Source of the DNA: Gossypium raimondii
Taxonomy: Eukaryota > Streptophyta > Magnoliopsida > Malvales > Malvaceae
DNA: 64,000 nt
NCBI RefSeq assembly: GCF_025698545.1
Contig: NC_068572.1
Location: forward strand, 1,922,001 to 1,986,000
Direction of reading: 5' to 3'
The notes beneath the pieces are model-generated. The model was not told the origin of the DNA. It was given only the letters and a program-made list of their open reading frames with translations, and ran no database searches. A program made the translations under genes and the position numbers. Position 1 is the first letter of the stretch. Each line of letters begins with the position of its first letter. Positions 13,451-25,470 of this stretch are shown here, piece after piece.

Positions 13451-13779
13451 GAACACAATGATAACATATAAATACTTAATTAAATATTAATTTTATCATA
13501 ACCTATATAATAATGAGTATGGTTCCCATCCTATGCTTCGTGTTAAGTTAATTATCTTTTGTTGTCAAATTATTAAGTAAAACTTTGAAGGTTAAAATAT
13601 GTTCAATGTCAATGTCAATTTACTTTTTCATACTTTTAAACTCTTTTATTAAATCAAACGAGTAAATCCATAAAATTTAATTCAAGATTTTCATTAATAA
13701 GAGTTCACTTTATTTGTTTTATTCATTTAAATTTAGGATTTACTATCTATATTTAGTTTGACATAAATTGGTACATATG

Positions 13780-14035
13780 CTAGACTTGTCTAAGTGTCAG
13801 GAGTCGGGTCGGGCTTGAGTAAGAATTTTTACAATAATGAAAAATATTTTTTATTTAAATTTAATTATAAAAATATATAAAATATCAATTAAAATATTTT
13901 TTTATATTTTATTAATTTTTGAATAGTGAAAGAGGTTTTTTGCGCGGGTTGTGCCAATCTGAAAATGGGCTTGGAATTGAAACTTTTTATGGAATTGAGC
14001 CTCAATCTGGCCTGGCCCATGGACAGTTTTAATCC
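13780..14035. mobile_element. Degenerate GC-rich TIR element
   Basis: It starts with 'ctagacttgtctaagtg', followed by 'gggtcgggc'; the right side carries 'ggcctggcccatggac'. It has the layout of the 17409-17822 element but weaker ends, so the right boundary is approximate. Confidence 0.35.
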
Positions 14036-17000
14036 ACGTAGGCGAATCAAAGGGGGCAGATAGGGACTTTGGCCCCCCACAAAATGGAAAAAAATTGTTT
14101 TGTGATCTCCTTATAAATGATAATAAAATAAGTTATTACATGATAAAATTACACTTTTGGTCACTCAATAATTTATAATTCAATTTTGCCCACCTAAAAA
14201 ATTCGTGGCTTCACCTTTGTTAGTCCCTCTACTTTTATAGAATCATTAGTTTGTCCAAATTATTGGCACCTTAATTATTTCAAGTAAAATGCTAATGCAG
14301 ATTTTATTCTAAAAATATGCATTCTAACTTATAATGTTGAGATTGATTTTTTTGTGTTAGATGTTTTAAGAAAAAATTATGTCTACATTTTAATCGAAAT
14401 AATTGAGGATAATAACTGTTTGAATTAAATAATGTCATTATTAAAGTAGAAGATCAAATTATGTCAAATTAAAATATAAAAATTAAATCTCGAATGTGAT
14501 CATAATAGAAGGATTAAAATTGAAATTTTATCGTCCGATATGAATGATAGGTTTGGATAGGTGATGGGGTGTGGTGTGGTGCGTTTAGTTTACTTTTTGT
14601 TTCATGCTACAGTATCTAATCTCATCGTACCACTATTTTTACACTAACCGCAAGTAAGCATACCTTCCATCCGAATCCACCCAAAAGCTCTAAATCTTAA
14701 AGAAAAAAACAAATAAAGGTAAAGTAATGATTTATTTAATTAGGTGTTAATTACATTTTAGTTAGTTCTTAGTAAATTCTAGTTTTACAATTGTTTGGTA
14801 GACTTTTAATAATTGTAATATAAGATAAAAAAATATAACGAAATAAATCTTATAATATAATTTATTATAAGATCCTTATGTTATTAGAAATTTATTTTTT
14901 ATACAATTATATATTAAATGTAAAGTTAGGTATCATATAAATAATTAAAATTTGTATTAGTATTTAATAGAATATAAAAATTTCTTAAATTAATATAAAG
15001 TTCATTATTTTGGGTTAAAAAATTATAACTAAACTCAATATATATTTTAATTTTTATTTATTATATAAATTTATTTAGGTGAAGTTAATAAAAAATATTA
15101 CATTTGAGGTAAAATGGTTTAATATAAAATTTAACTTTTTTATTAACATATATTTTGCTAAAATTTATTATAAATCAACTCATTTAACCAAAGCTTGTGA
15201 ATTGAATTAGAATTTTATTTATATTTTTAATAATCATATTAATAATAAAATAATATGGAATGAAAAATTAATATAATGAGCAATAAAATATGATAGAATG
15301 ATAAAATTAGAAATATAATGAAAAATATTAATTATTTTTGTCAATTCAAAAGATTTTTCAAACTTGTATTTATATATATCAATTTTTCAATTCATTAAAT
15401 AATATATTTTTATTTCATATTATTAATGTAAAGTAATATAATTTAAATTGTTGAACATAATCAAAATATTTTAAATAATAATAAAAATTCAAACCATTAA
15501 TGAAATTTGAATGAAAATAATTATGAAATTACACTTTTTTTTGGTGATATTTTAGCTTTTAATTGAATGAAAATACTTACATTTTGAACGATAATACGAA
15601 TATAATAAATAATAAAAGATATTTTTATTAGTTAAAAAAATATTTTATTTTATTTTTATAGATGGTAGATTAATATTAATATCAATATCAATATATGATT
15701 TTGTGTTATATTGTTATATATTGGATTTACATAATGCAAATTCATATTGTTATATAGGAAATCAAAACTTAAAACTTTCAGATCAGCTCCTATCATGTGT
15801 GATGCTGCCATGGCTTCAGGTTTCACTTAAGAAATTTGTGGGATTTCGCCCTTAAGATATTAACGCCCCCATCGGCGGATAAACCCGAGATCGCACCATC
15901 CCTCAAATGTCAATCTCCCGACTCCGAGCCATTTGAATATGTTGCAGCTTGTTGAATATGTCGGTTTTATTAAGCTAATGAATCCGACAGGAAAATGGGT
16001 TTAAGATTTATAGTTTAGGATTTTGATGGAACTTGAGTTGTTTAAGTGAGAAGCAAATATGGGTGTTATCTGAAAGATAAATTACCAAAGCTGAATGACT
16101 AGACATGAGGATGGGTGTAAGAAAGAGCATAATTGTAGATCTATCCAAGAGTAGACCGTGAATTAAAATCTTGAAAATATTTGAGTCACGGTTCGATCTC
16201 ATTCGGGAATAATGATTTGTTAATTATGAATGAAGGATGAGTTTTTTTTCTTTCAATTGTGTTTCCCCTTCTTTTTTATAGTTTATATAGCTCCGCTTGT
16301 ACTTATTCAAAGGTCAAATTATCGTCTAGGCTCGAAAGATTTACTTAAAATATGAGAAGGTTTTGGCAAAAATGTTAAGCTCGACAAATGAGCTTGAATA
16401 AGATTATTGAGCTTGTATCTTATTTAGCTCAGTGTTAATCTCAAACCTGGCTGGACTCAAATATAAATTTAGTGATTTTTAAATATATTTATATAAAAAA
16501 AGCATTGTCAATGCACCATCGGTGAGTAATTATGACACTTTATCATTCAGTGAAACAAAATAAAAAAATCAATAATCATATCTTAAAACTTAATTTAAAC
16601 TTGTTAGTTCAAAAGCCCAAACTATACTGAAATGATAAAGTGTTTAATTATTAATAATGTTTTCAAAGTCGAACTGATGGTCAAACTGGTTAGGTTATTG
16701 GTTCGTCGTTTGATCCAAACAGTTCGATTAAATAAATTATTAAAAACCCCATAAAAATATAAAAAAATTGAATCGTTGCTTTTTAGTTTTGTTCAATTGA
16801 TTTTGAACCTAAAATTTTTCTCCAAATTAGTACCTCGATCGATTTCCAATCTAATTGACCAATCAAATCCATAGATAGGTCATTTTGACTCACTTCACTC
16901 GAATTTTTTTAACATTTTAATTTATATTTATTTCGATTGAATTTTTAATTTTTAACTTATTTTTATAATATAAACTTTTATTTTAAAGCTTTTGAACATT

Positions 17001-17408
17001 AATTGATAAAATTTTAAAATCACTTTCATAAATATTTATAAAAAATTATATGATATTTTTAGAAAAAATATTTTTATATAAAGCTCTTAAATAATTCTTA
17101 CTATAAAATAACATATTTAGCTTTACATAATCAAAATTTTAAATTAAATTAAAAACATTCTTTCAATTTCTCAACAATTCTAATCATATTTTGAGTAAAA
17201 GAAATACTTCAAGTAAAACCAACAGTTCAAGACTCCATTTGTTTCAACATAAAAGCTTTTATGAAAAGTATTTTCAGCTTTTTTTGATGTTTGCTTTATG
17301 TAAAATAGGATGGTCAACGTAAAAGGTTTTCAATAAAATGTCTTACCAAATTTTTCCATAAAATAATTTTCAAACTAATAAGACTATGTTTATTGTAATA
17401 CTCTCATA
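14036..17408. other. AT-rich intergenic DNA
   Basis: No gene is supported. About 14740-15720 is very AT-rich. A small higher-GC patch at about 15780-15970 has no recognisable product. About 16660-16870 is a copy of the dispersed repeat nested at 9828-10085. Open frames here are short and featureless. Confidence 0.5.
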
Positions 17409-17822
17409 CTAGAGGTGATCATGGGCCGGGCCCCAAAAAAATTTCGGCCTGCATCCTAGGCCCGGCCTGAAATATGGGCCTAAAATTTTGTCCAAGCCCG
17501 ACTCAGGAAAAAATTCCTAAGCTCGAGCTCGGCCCGGCCTTTTTTTTAATAAACACCAAAAATGTATTTTAAAAATAACAAAAATAAAAAAAAGTATTTT
17601 AAAAATATTTAAAAAATAAAAAATAAATATTTATTACATTCGGGCCGGGCCAAGCCCGGGCAAAAAAAGTGATGCCCGAGGCCCGGCCCGTTTTCTAAAC
17701 GGGTCTCGTTTTTTTGCCCAAACCCATATTTCAAGCCTATATTTTTATCCGAACCCTCTCATATTTCGAGTAGGTCTTTGGGCCGAGCCAGGCCGAGCCG
17801 CCCAACCCATGATCACCTCTAG
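17409..17822. mobile_element. GC-rich TIR element, best-preserved copy in the window
   Basis: The left terminus 'ctagaggtgatcatgggc' is matched by the right terminus 'cccatgatcacctctag' in inverted orientation, with perfect pairing over the outer 17 bases. GC-rich 'gggccgggcc' and 'aggcccggcccg' blocks lie inside, around an AT-rich middle. It is 414 bp long and has no coding capacity. It is a non-autonomous DNA transposon (MITE-like); the superfamily is not clear. Confidence 0.75.
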
Positions 17823-19265
17823 TTCTGATTGATCTATGTTGTGGTGTGCTAGCCCCTTGGATAACTCAGGTCATTGCAAAGGTTGGTCTGAAGCATGTCT
17901 TCGTAGTATAATCTATGGTTGGTGATGCAACACTATTACCATGTCAGTTTATAATTGTTCTTTTAATAAAAGTTTTAATTTTCTTTGTTTTTGAGACTTA
18001 ATGGCTTCAGGTTGATTTAACGGTGGAACTCATGGAGGACCTTTTGGGTATAATCCAGGTATTATTACCAAAAAATGAAAGAAAAAGTGATTAACTGAAA
18101 AATGGAATTCAAAGATACGTAATAAGGCATGTAGGTGTTCGAATGAGAATAAAATTTAAGCCAGAGAGCTTTATATGTATGACATTTACAGTTTACAAAT
18201 GTACGGAATTGCTGTTAATTGCTGGTCTCCTTGCACTTTCCATGCCTTGGTTGAGAATTAAATAAAAACCAAATCCATGAACTTCTGTGCTTTTTAGATT
18301 TTGAAGATATCCAATTAGAATGCATTTCATTCCCTTTTTTTAATGGCAAGGTTCCTGTTTCAAAATTTTCATCTCAAGTTCAGAATGCATTATAGCCCAT
18401 CTGGCTTAAATGCGTAACAGTTATGGCAGCATTGCAATATCAGGGATGCGATAGGTGAAGTTTACATGTCCCTTTGGCCAAACTGCAAAATAAGCAAACC
18501 TGTAGCTAAGGCATGCATCATTCCTGGTATTCCAAGAGAATCAACCCATGAATATAAGATCCCTAGAAATCTTACTTATTTGGAATGTCTGCGCATGAGA
18601 GAGTCCTTTTATCAAATAGTGGCATGCCCATCTGTTTTGATCAATTGGTCTACAATCGACGATTAACGTAGTGTTATCTGGAATTATTTGTTATTTGCTC
18701 CTTGTTTGTTGTCCTGTTCTTGTAACCGAAGTGGTGGTTCATTAGTTTTAGTTATTACTGGTCCTATTTATAAAGGAGAGTGTTAAGTAGTTTGGAAGCA
18801 GCTTTATGTTTCCTTTTCTGCATGCACTATGCACTGAAATTTGTTGCTTGCGACATTCATTTTGTTTATTTCTCTTATGTAATGTAGTTGTATTATTTCT
18901 TTTAAAATCTTCTGCCAGGGAGCCTGCCACTCAACAGCTCATGCTCGTGCTCGTGCTCCTGCTGCACTTAAGGACATAGTGCTAGGTCTGTCTAGTCACA
19001 TGGATGATATACTTGGGAAGTATAAGGTGCTAGATTATCCTTTCCTTACTGTGTATTTGTATGTGTTTATAATTTATTTGTGGAAACTGTCCAATTTCTG
19101 TGGGAAAGGAACAGACTCATCACCATTGGCATAATACCTCTTTAAGAGAAAATATTTGATTTCTTCTGGTTTACCATCTAATACAATGTTCTCTTGTGGA
19201 AATGCTAGTCTTTTCAGGAAGTGAAGCACAATATATTTGATTTTATCTTTGCAAATCATGTTAAC
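17823..19265. other. Unassigned lower-AT region with exon-like pieces
   Basis: Base composition is closer to genic DNA than in the flanks. At about 18920-19027 a stretch after a 'tctgccag' acceptor-like site reads ALKDIVLGLSSHMDDILGKY and ends before a GT. An open frame at 18466-18666 codes 66 residues I cannot identify. This may be a gene relic; I have no family match. Confidence 0.3.
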
Positions 19266-19462
19266 TGTGTTGTTATTCGGTTAATTCGGGTAATTCGGTT
19301 AATTTTTTACCAAAAATATAAAACATATAATTTTCGGTTAATTCAGTTAACCGACCGAATTAACCGAAAAAATTTCGGTTCGGTTAACGGTTAAAAATTT
19401 TGAAAAGTCGGTTAATTCGGTTAATGTTATTTCGGTTCGGTTAACCGACTGAACACCCCTAC
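19266..19462. mobile_element. 'CGGTTAA' inverted-repeat element, short copy
   Basis: The sequence is built from 'ttcggttaa' and its complement 'ttaaccgaa', ending 'ttaaccgactgaacacccct'. The left end 'gtgttgttattcggttaa' pairs imperfectly with that right end. It belongs to the same family as 21907-22414 and the decayed copy at 19920-20066. Confidence 0.55.
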
Positions 19463-19488
19463 TTAGAGGGAATATATCTAAATATTTA

Positions 19489-19720
19489 GGTGTTTACCCG
19501 AACCTAAAATTCATTGATTTGACAATGAATTTCAAGGTGTAGTGTCTTCCTATTGGGGGTTGTGCAAAAGTTGACATATTTGCTTTATCTTGGTTTGAAT
19601 GGAAATAAACTTTCTGGCAGTGTACTCTTGGAACTAAGACTTATGTCCAAACTTTTGTATCTAGACTTGTCTGCAAACCAATTGAGCAAGTCCATCCCTG
19701 AAACTTTCAGGTTAAAATAA
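19489..19720 (+). pseudogene. LRR receptor-kinase fragment (pseudogene)
   Basis: In one frame 19571-19717 reads consecutive leucine-rich repeats (LGLNGNKLSGS, then LLYLDLSANQLSKSIPETF). Just upstream, 'YPNLKFIDLTMNF' and 'WGLC' are recognisable in other frames. Together they match the extracellular LRR part of MIK2/LRR-XII-like receptor kinases, where FIDLS-N and SANQLS repeats are usual. Frameshifts and stops interrupt it, and there is no signal peptide, transmembrane segment or kinase nearby. This is a short decayed relic. Confidence 0.7.
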
Positions 19721-19919
19721 TCGGCTAAATATCTCTATTAGTACTTGTATTTTATGAAAGTTGCAGATTCAGTCCCAATACTTTAAATTGGGTTGGGTTT
19801 ATAAATTATACTAGATTAGGTTTATATTAGGTTGGACTTAGGAATGCTGGGGTGAGCCGCTGGTTGGGGATTAGGTGGGTAGTAGGCTAAGCCTAATACA
19901 TATAATACATGATATTAGT

Positions 19920-20066
19920 TATTAAGTTCGATTAATTTTGTTAATTACTCGCTTTCGAGTCAAATTAACCGATAACTGAGCTTTCAAAAAAGTATTAACC
20001 AATCTCTGATCGAATTAGATTAGTTAACTGACCGATTAATTTTAACCGAAATTTAAACACCCCTAA
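19920..20066. repeat. Decayed 'CGGTTAA' element copy
   Basis: Repeated 'aaccgat', 'gaccgatta' and the terminal 'aaatttaaacacccctaaa' resemble the right end of 21907-22414. It is heavily mutated and its left edge is unclear. Confidence 0.4.
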
Positions 20067-20499
20067 ATCTGCTACTCTAATATGATGATCTTTAAATTAT
20101 TTTTTTTATAAATGTATTTTTTTCAATATAATATATATTTAAAATGGTATTAAAAAAAGTATGAATTTGTCAAATTCATATATACCTTAAGAACTCAAAT
20201 CTACTAGTTAGTAGGAATCCAACAAATTCTTGTTTTAAGAAATAATGATGGATGTTATATTTTGTATATATGTTATCACTCAATCTGTATATATATTTTT
20301 TAAATTCAAATCCAAAATTTAAAACTAAGTTCCCAAACGCTATATAAATTGGATAGTAAAATACTTCCGAATATAACCTTCACTATTATTTCTAAATCCA
20401 TCAATTTGTTAAATGCTTATTTAGTAAAAAATTCAAATTTCTTTAATTATTTAGGGCTAATATGCAAAATTGCGTGAAATTTGAAACTCACCACTATAC

Positions 20500-20605
20500 T
20501 TCACTCTCATCGATATTTTAAAATTTTAAATTTTTTATAGGGCTAAAATAATAATTTCCCATTTTAGGGATCCGACCCCCTGCCAACCCCCTGAATTCGT
20601 CTCTG
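20500..20605. repeat. Dispersed 'ggggcc... cgccctt' repeat, copy 2
   Basis: The sequence 'gggatccgaccccctgccaa' followed by 'ccctgaattcgtctctga' resembles the GC-rich tail of the copies at 13300-13450 and 47030-47190. Confidence 0.35.
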
Positions 20606-21906
20606 ACCACAAAGGTTAAATTTAATTTTCAAATACATTTATTTAATTTAAAAAATAAAAATTCAAGCCACTTAATGGGTGTTATTTGAAGGGCAAGAGA
20701 GATGACCTTACGAAAACTGAAGAAAGTGCAAAATCACAATACTATATAGTTTTAACTTTGTCAATATTTCGGTATTCAAAAGGAAAGCACCCAATTACAT
20801 CAACAACTTCAAAGTTTTAACCAAACTAATTGACAGCGTCTTCAAAGTCTCTCTTCACCATCAACATCTTGACTCAACTCCAGGCACCAACACGTTCCAG
20901 CTGCGGGCTAAAAGGAAGGGGGAAAAAAATCTGAGAATAAGAATATAATTTTATATCATTGCAGCGAAAATTGAAAAAAGTTAAAGGGCTTGATTGATTG
21001 TAATTCAAATGTTCAAGGGCTCAACAAAAAAGATCAGGGAGCTTAATTGATTTTTTGAAAAAGTTTAGGGGCTTTTCTTTACCCTTTAGCCCAAATTAAA
21101 GTATATTTGATTGATATATAATATAATCATTCTGATACATAAAATTAATAATTAAAAATATATACACACACATATCCATCAGCAGACCACATCAACAGGC
21201 TCCAAATGAGCCCTAAAAATCAACATTGTTAATAATAATAAAAGCTTCCATGACCTTTTACAGCAATGAAAAGTGAGTAAGATTATTATTATTATAACTC
21301 ACAACTACCAACAAAACAAACACATAATCTATTAATGGTTTTTCAGATATACATCTGCAGTCTGCAACATTCATCTTCATATGTAATTCATTCCATTTTC
21401 ATTTTTGACTTCTTACGTGTTGGAGCTTCATCAGTCAAGCACGCAAGAACAAAATCAAAGAAACGAGAAAAAAACAATACAGATATAATTATCGCTCTCA
21501 AACCTTCTTACTTTCCAAGAAAACATTCGATACAAAACCGGAAATAGGATGGCAAAATATTTTTGTCCCCCACCAATTACTTTTTCTCTACTTCAAATTC
21601 TCTAGTTGTAGGACTAAGTAATTCCCATTTATTAGAGTTATATTCTCAAGTAATAGTTTGTCCACTCTCTTACTGATTTCAACAAGCTAATAGCTCACTT
21701 AGTAATAACATTCACTATCTCAAATCAAATTCAGCCTATTGAATAAATCTATTCTCACTTAGTAATAGTTATATTTTCTGCACTTTCACCTTGCTTCTTA
21801 TCATATGCATGCTGCAAAAATTTCTGTTCAGTAAGATGAGAAAACCTTGTAAACCAATAAAACAAGATGTTGCAAGAAGACTGAAAGGATGACTGAAAGG
21901 AACAAG
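20606..21906. other. Intergenic DNA
   Basis: No gene is supported. It includes text such as 'gttaaagggcttgattgatt' and 'aagtttaggggcttttctt', typical of dispersed plant repeats, plus moderately AT-rich sequence. The open frame at 21335-21547 has no recognisable motif. Confidence 0.45.
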
Positions 21907-22414
21907 TAGGGCTGTGCATAATTTGGTTAACCTGATTTTTTTTCGGTTAACCGACCGAATTCGGTTAATCGGTCGGTTAACCGAAAAAATTCGGTCGGGA
22001 GTCGGTTAATTTTTTTCGATTTTTTCGGTTAACGGTTAAATCGGTTCGAAACCGGTCGGTTAACCCAAAAAAATCGGGTAAACCGAATTTTGCAGGGTAG
22101 GGCCTAAACTAGGTCAAATTAAACCCGGCCCAATTTTTTCTCAAGCTCAACACCGAACTTTTTGGGTAATTTTCGGGTAATTCGGTTAATTCGGTTAATC
22201 GGGTAATTCGGGTAATTTTTAACCAAAAATAAAAAACACATAATTTTTGGTTAATTCGGTTAACCGACCTTATTAATCGAAAAAATTTCAGTTCAGTTAC
22301 ATTTTTTTTTTTAATTCGGTTCGGTTAACGGTTAAAAATTTTGGAAGGTCGGTTAATTCGGTTATAGCAATTTTGGGTCGGTTAACCGACCGGTTAACCG
22401 AATGAACACCCCTA
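21907..22414. mobile_element. 'CGGTTAA' inverted-repeat element, long copy
   Basis: It starts 'tagggctgtgcataatttgg' and ends 'ccgaatgaacacccct', imperfect inverted ends. The body is dense in 'cggttaaccg' palindromes and 'ttcggttaattcgg' motifs, giving a highly self-complementary sequence. It has no coding capacity. It is a MITE-like element of a family with at least three copies in this window. Confidence 0.65.
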
Positions 22415-23060
22415 GGAGCAAGTGCGGTGATGAAGGTTGTACATTCCCGAGGTCAGTTAAATCTTCACTTACCTACAAGTAATGACCTCGCTCTGATATT
22501 TTAGGCAGAAACATTGTCATAGTCTACCAACTTCCTAAGTACTTCATCGGGAATTTAAGCCTTTGTTTAGATCAGGATATTTTCTTTTCTTTTTGGAACA
22601 CAAAACTAGAAGCAACTATTGGGGGTAAGGCAAAGACAGAACTTGAGTTCTAGTTCTCTAAAGGTGCTAGGAGCCTCGTACCCATTTAAAACAACAAATA
22701 GAGCACGGCGCATAGTCCTAATAAAACCGAGTCTTGGAAAAAGGAAGACATTTTCACACAATGCAAATACGACGCCTGATTCGTCTACTCCGTACCTTAC
22801 CATTACTCAAGTTTTATACAGGAAGTTCCAGGCTGACTATCAACTTCTTAGCGACAACAAGAGCAAACAAAATGCAATGACAAGCAGTATTGGCAAATGA
22901 AATATCCGTCAATTTACAAGGATGGGAGTAATTAAGATGTGGTAGTGATGTGAAGGGGGCACTAACCTTCATTTAGAGCAAACCAAATGTAATGGCAAGC
23001 AGCATTGGCAAATGAATAATCATGATGTAGTAGTGAAATGAAGGGGGCTCTAACCTTCAT
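22415..23060. other. Region downstream of the kelch pseudogene, with a tandem duplication
   Basis: Two imperfect copies of a block of about 90-115 bases lie at about 22862-22978 and 22979-23069, both with 'aagcagyattggcaaatga' and both ending 'ctaaccttcattyagarc'. Overlapping open frames on both strands at 22606-22900 are unassigned; no product is recognised. Confidence 0.45.
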
Positions 23061-23783
23061 TCAGAACAAAAATATATCACAAATATCTTTGGATCGATAT
23101 GGAACAGTGATGGCAGATTGATGCTCTGCAGCTGCATGAATCCCTCCCTGCTCGTTGCATCACATATTAAATCTTATGTACTCAAAACTCATATCGATAT
23201 GGTTCACCCAACCCAAAATACACTCGCCATTGCCCAAACGAAACAGAGTGCCACTCCTTGGTGGATCCACTGAAAATTCTGATAACCATTTGACGGGCAA
23301 ATGTTTCTTATCAAGCAAATTATACGCCTCCAAACAACAGAACTCACCAGAATAATTATACATGACAGTATACAGCACATCGTCCACGAATTGACGCTAA
23401 GTCAGACCAGTAACAAAATTTTTGTTCGAGGCAAACCCATGTTTACGATCATAGTAATAAGCGTAAAGAGAATCTTTGACATGGCAGAGCACCAAAATCC
23501 GAGATCGGGAAGAATCTAGAACAGGATTACTTAGAGCGATAGCTTCCGGAGGGGGCGACAATGGTTCCCAAATATCCCCACTTACATCGTAAACCTCGCC
23601 AAAAGATACAAAACCCAATTGTTCGAAGACGTAAATTTTTCCTTCTGCAGCAAAAACCAGGGGAAAAGCCCGAGGGAACAACATAGAAGTAGTTTTTCTC
23701 CACCCACGTTCAAGGTCCTTCCAATCTAATTGGAAAACATCGTTTACATCATCATAACCACCTAGTAACAAGTTTACCAACCT
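23061..23783 (-). pseudogene. Kelch-repeat protein fragment with two in-frame stops
   Basis: Read on the minus strand in a single frame, this gives kelch-like sequence: WRKTTSMLFPRAFPLVFA, GKIYVFEQLGF, a 'VYDVSGDIWEPLSPPP' blade and 'SRILVLCHVKDSLYAYYYD'. Plant F-box/kelch and kelch-only proteins have this pattern. An in-frame TAG near 23394-23396 and a TGA near 23160-23162 interrupt it, yet the coding-like sequence resumes in the same frame after each and ends at a stop at 23061. At the 5' side (23764-23783) it runs directly into the duplicated tail of the KEN-domain gene, so no F-box or start is present. This is a truncated pseudogene; two separate readthroughs are unlikely. Confidence 0.7.
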
Positions 23784-24425
23784 AGTTAGATACCGTCAGA
23801 CTCAACATGCAAAATAGCAACAAAATGACTTTCGAGTTGAGCTGGAGAAAATGGATGCTTGACCATGTATTTACTAAAGCTCCCATCCGAGACCTACACA
23901 CAAAAATAAATTTAATTGTAAGCTGAGTAATATATACTCAATAGTACTAACATAATTTAAATTCAATTATAAACCTAATAAAATTGAATAAACAAATAAG
24001 TAAGAAGATTAAATATATTATTAACATGCATGAAATTAAATCTTTAACATAGTCTAATTTCTAGCGACTTGTTTTGTTAAAATCGAATTTCTCGATTTCA
24101 ATTGAAGTAATTTGCTTCAGTTTGATCCTTGATTTCAATTCTAATCTCACCTAAGCTAATCCGAAGTTCTAGTTACTACTCTCTAACCCGTATTTCTCTT
24201 GCCCAAATTTTCTAAACTCGTATTTTCTTTTCTTCCTCTTAATCACGTGATTTTTTTTATTCTTTTCTTTTTCCTACTTCTAGTCCAGACTTTGAGGTGT
24301 GACAGTTTCTAAATATATTTAAAGAGAAAACCAACTTCCTTACCTTTCATATATTTTCAGAAATAATTGATTTCGAAAAAACTGGCTCCCTATATCAAAA
24401 CATTAAAATAACAATATTCATTAAA
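23764..24425 (-). repeat. Segmental duplication, copy A (tail of KEN gene plus following intron)
   Basis: This block is nearly identical to 25437-26080, about 1.67 kb away in the same orientation. It includes the final exon of the KEN-domain gene and the intron before it. In copy A the exon lacks one A of 'gctttaagtaaatac', so it is frame-shifted relative to copy B. Its far edge abuts the kelch fragment, creating a chimeric junction. Confidence 0.85.
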
Positions 24426-25154
24426 ATAACAACATAATAAAAAAAACATATAATTATATATATGAAAAAATTATATATGTTAAACTCGGGCTCGACCCAA
24501 TTTTTTTAAAACTACATATACCAAATCAAACTATGTATTTGACTTGGACCTGTTATTATGAAATGCAACTAATATGATTTGGTCTGGTTATAACTCGAAC
24601 AGCTTTGTATTATGCTAGACAATAGCTGGTGGCTTTATAACTATTTCAAGACTTGACAATTAATCCATCTTCTCTCTTCACATTCCTCTTTCCCCATCTT
24701 TCTCCCACCAAATTGCTTATCTTGTTTTCAAGCTGAGCATTTTACAACACGATCCTCATCAATCAGGTTTTTAGCAAGCTTTAAAATTTTCAATGGGAAT
24801 AAAGCATAAATGTGCCACTACCACTTAATATTAAATATAGCACATAGTTCATGTAACATCTAACACAAAGTAGAGAGAAAAGTATGGCACTTTGGCTTGT
24901 CAAAAGTAGGCAATTCCATTTGCTATCACAACATTACATAGACTGTCCATTCACCAGTCTTCCCACATGTGTTCCAACGAAAACAGAGAATGTCAAATGG
25001 ATTCAAGCAATAGTAGCTTGAGTGCTTAAATTCAAAGTCTATTCTGAACTTCCTAAGGTATCTGAGAAAATTAAACAGAAAACACAAACAAAATAATTCC
25101 AGAAAGAGACTCATTTTATTTCAGCAATCAAGCATCTTGCTTAAGCAATCACTA
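24426..25154. other. Spacer between the two duplicated blocks
   Basis: AT-rich DNA with no recognisable coding sequence. A short open frame on the minus strand at 24926-25114 is unassigned. Confidence 0.45.
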
Positions 25155-25470
25155 TAAGGATCTTATCACAAAGGGATCAATTAAACACAAATCATACCGA
25201 GCTAAGGAAAAATTTGCAATAGGTAGATTAAAAAGAAAAAACATAAGACTCAAGTACCGAAAGTACCTAAAATTACTCAAGTAACAAGTTTACCAACCTA
25301 GTTACATACCGTAAGAATCTTATCACAAAGAGATCAACTAAACACAAATCAAACCGAGCTAAGGGAAAATTTGCAATAGGTAGATTAAAAAGAAAAAACA
25401 TAAGACTCGAGTACCGAAAGTACCTAAAATTACTCAAGTAACAAGTTTACCAACCCTAGTTACATACCGT
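25155..25470. repeat. Tandem duplication with period of about 157 bp
   Basis: The block starting 'taaggatcttatcacaaag' (25155-25311) is repeated from 25312 with a few substitutions. Both copies contain 'gcaataggtagattaaaaag' and end in 'accaacctagttacatac', the context of the KEN gene stop codon. The second copy runs into the KEN terminal exon. Confidence 0.85.

Noticed and set aside
18466..18666. 66-codon plus-strand open frame
   Set aside because: No homology recognised and no exon structure that extends it; kept only as part of an unassigned region.
22606..22900. Overlapping open frames of 65 and 93 codons on opposite strands
   Set aside because: Both are open in a less AT-rich patch, but neither shows a family motif; at most a relic linked to the kelch pseudogene.
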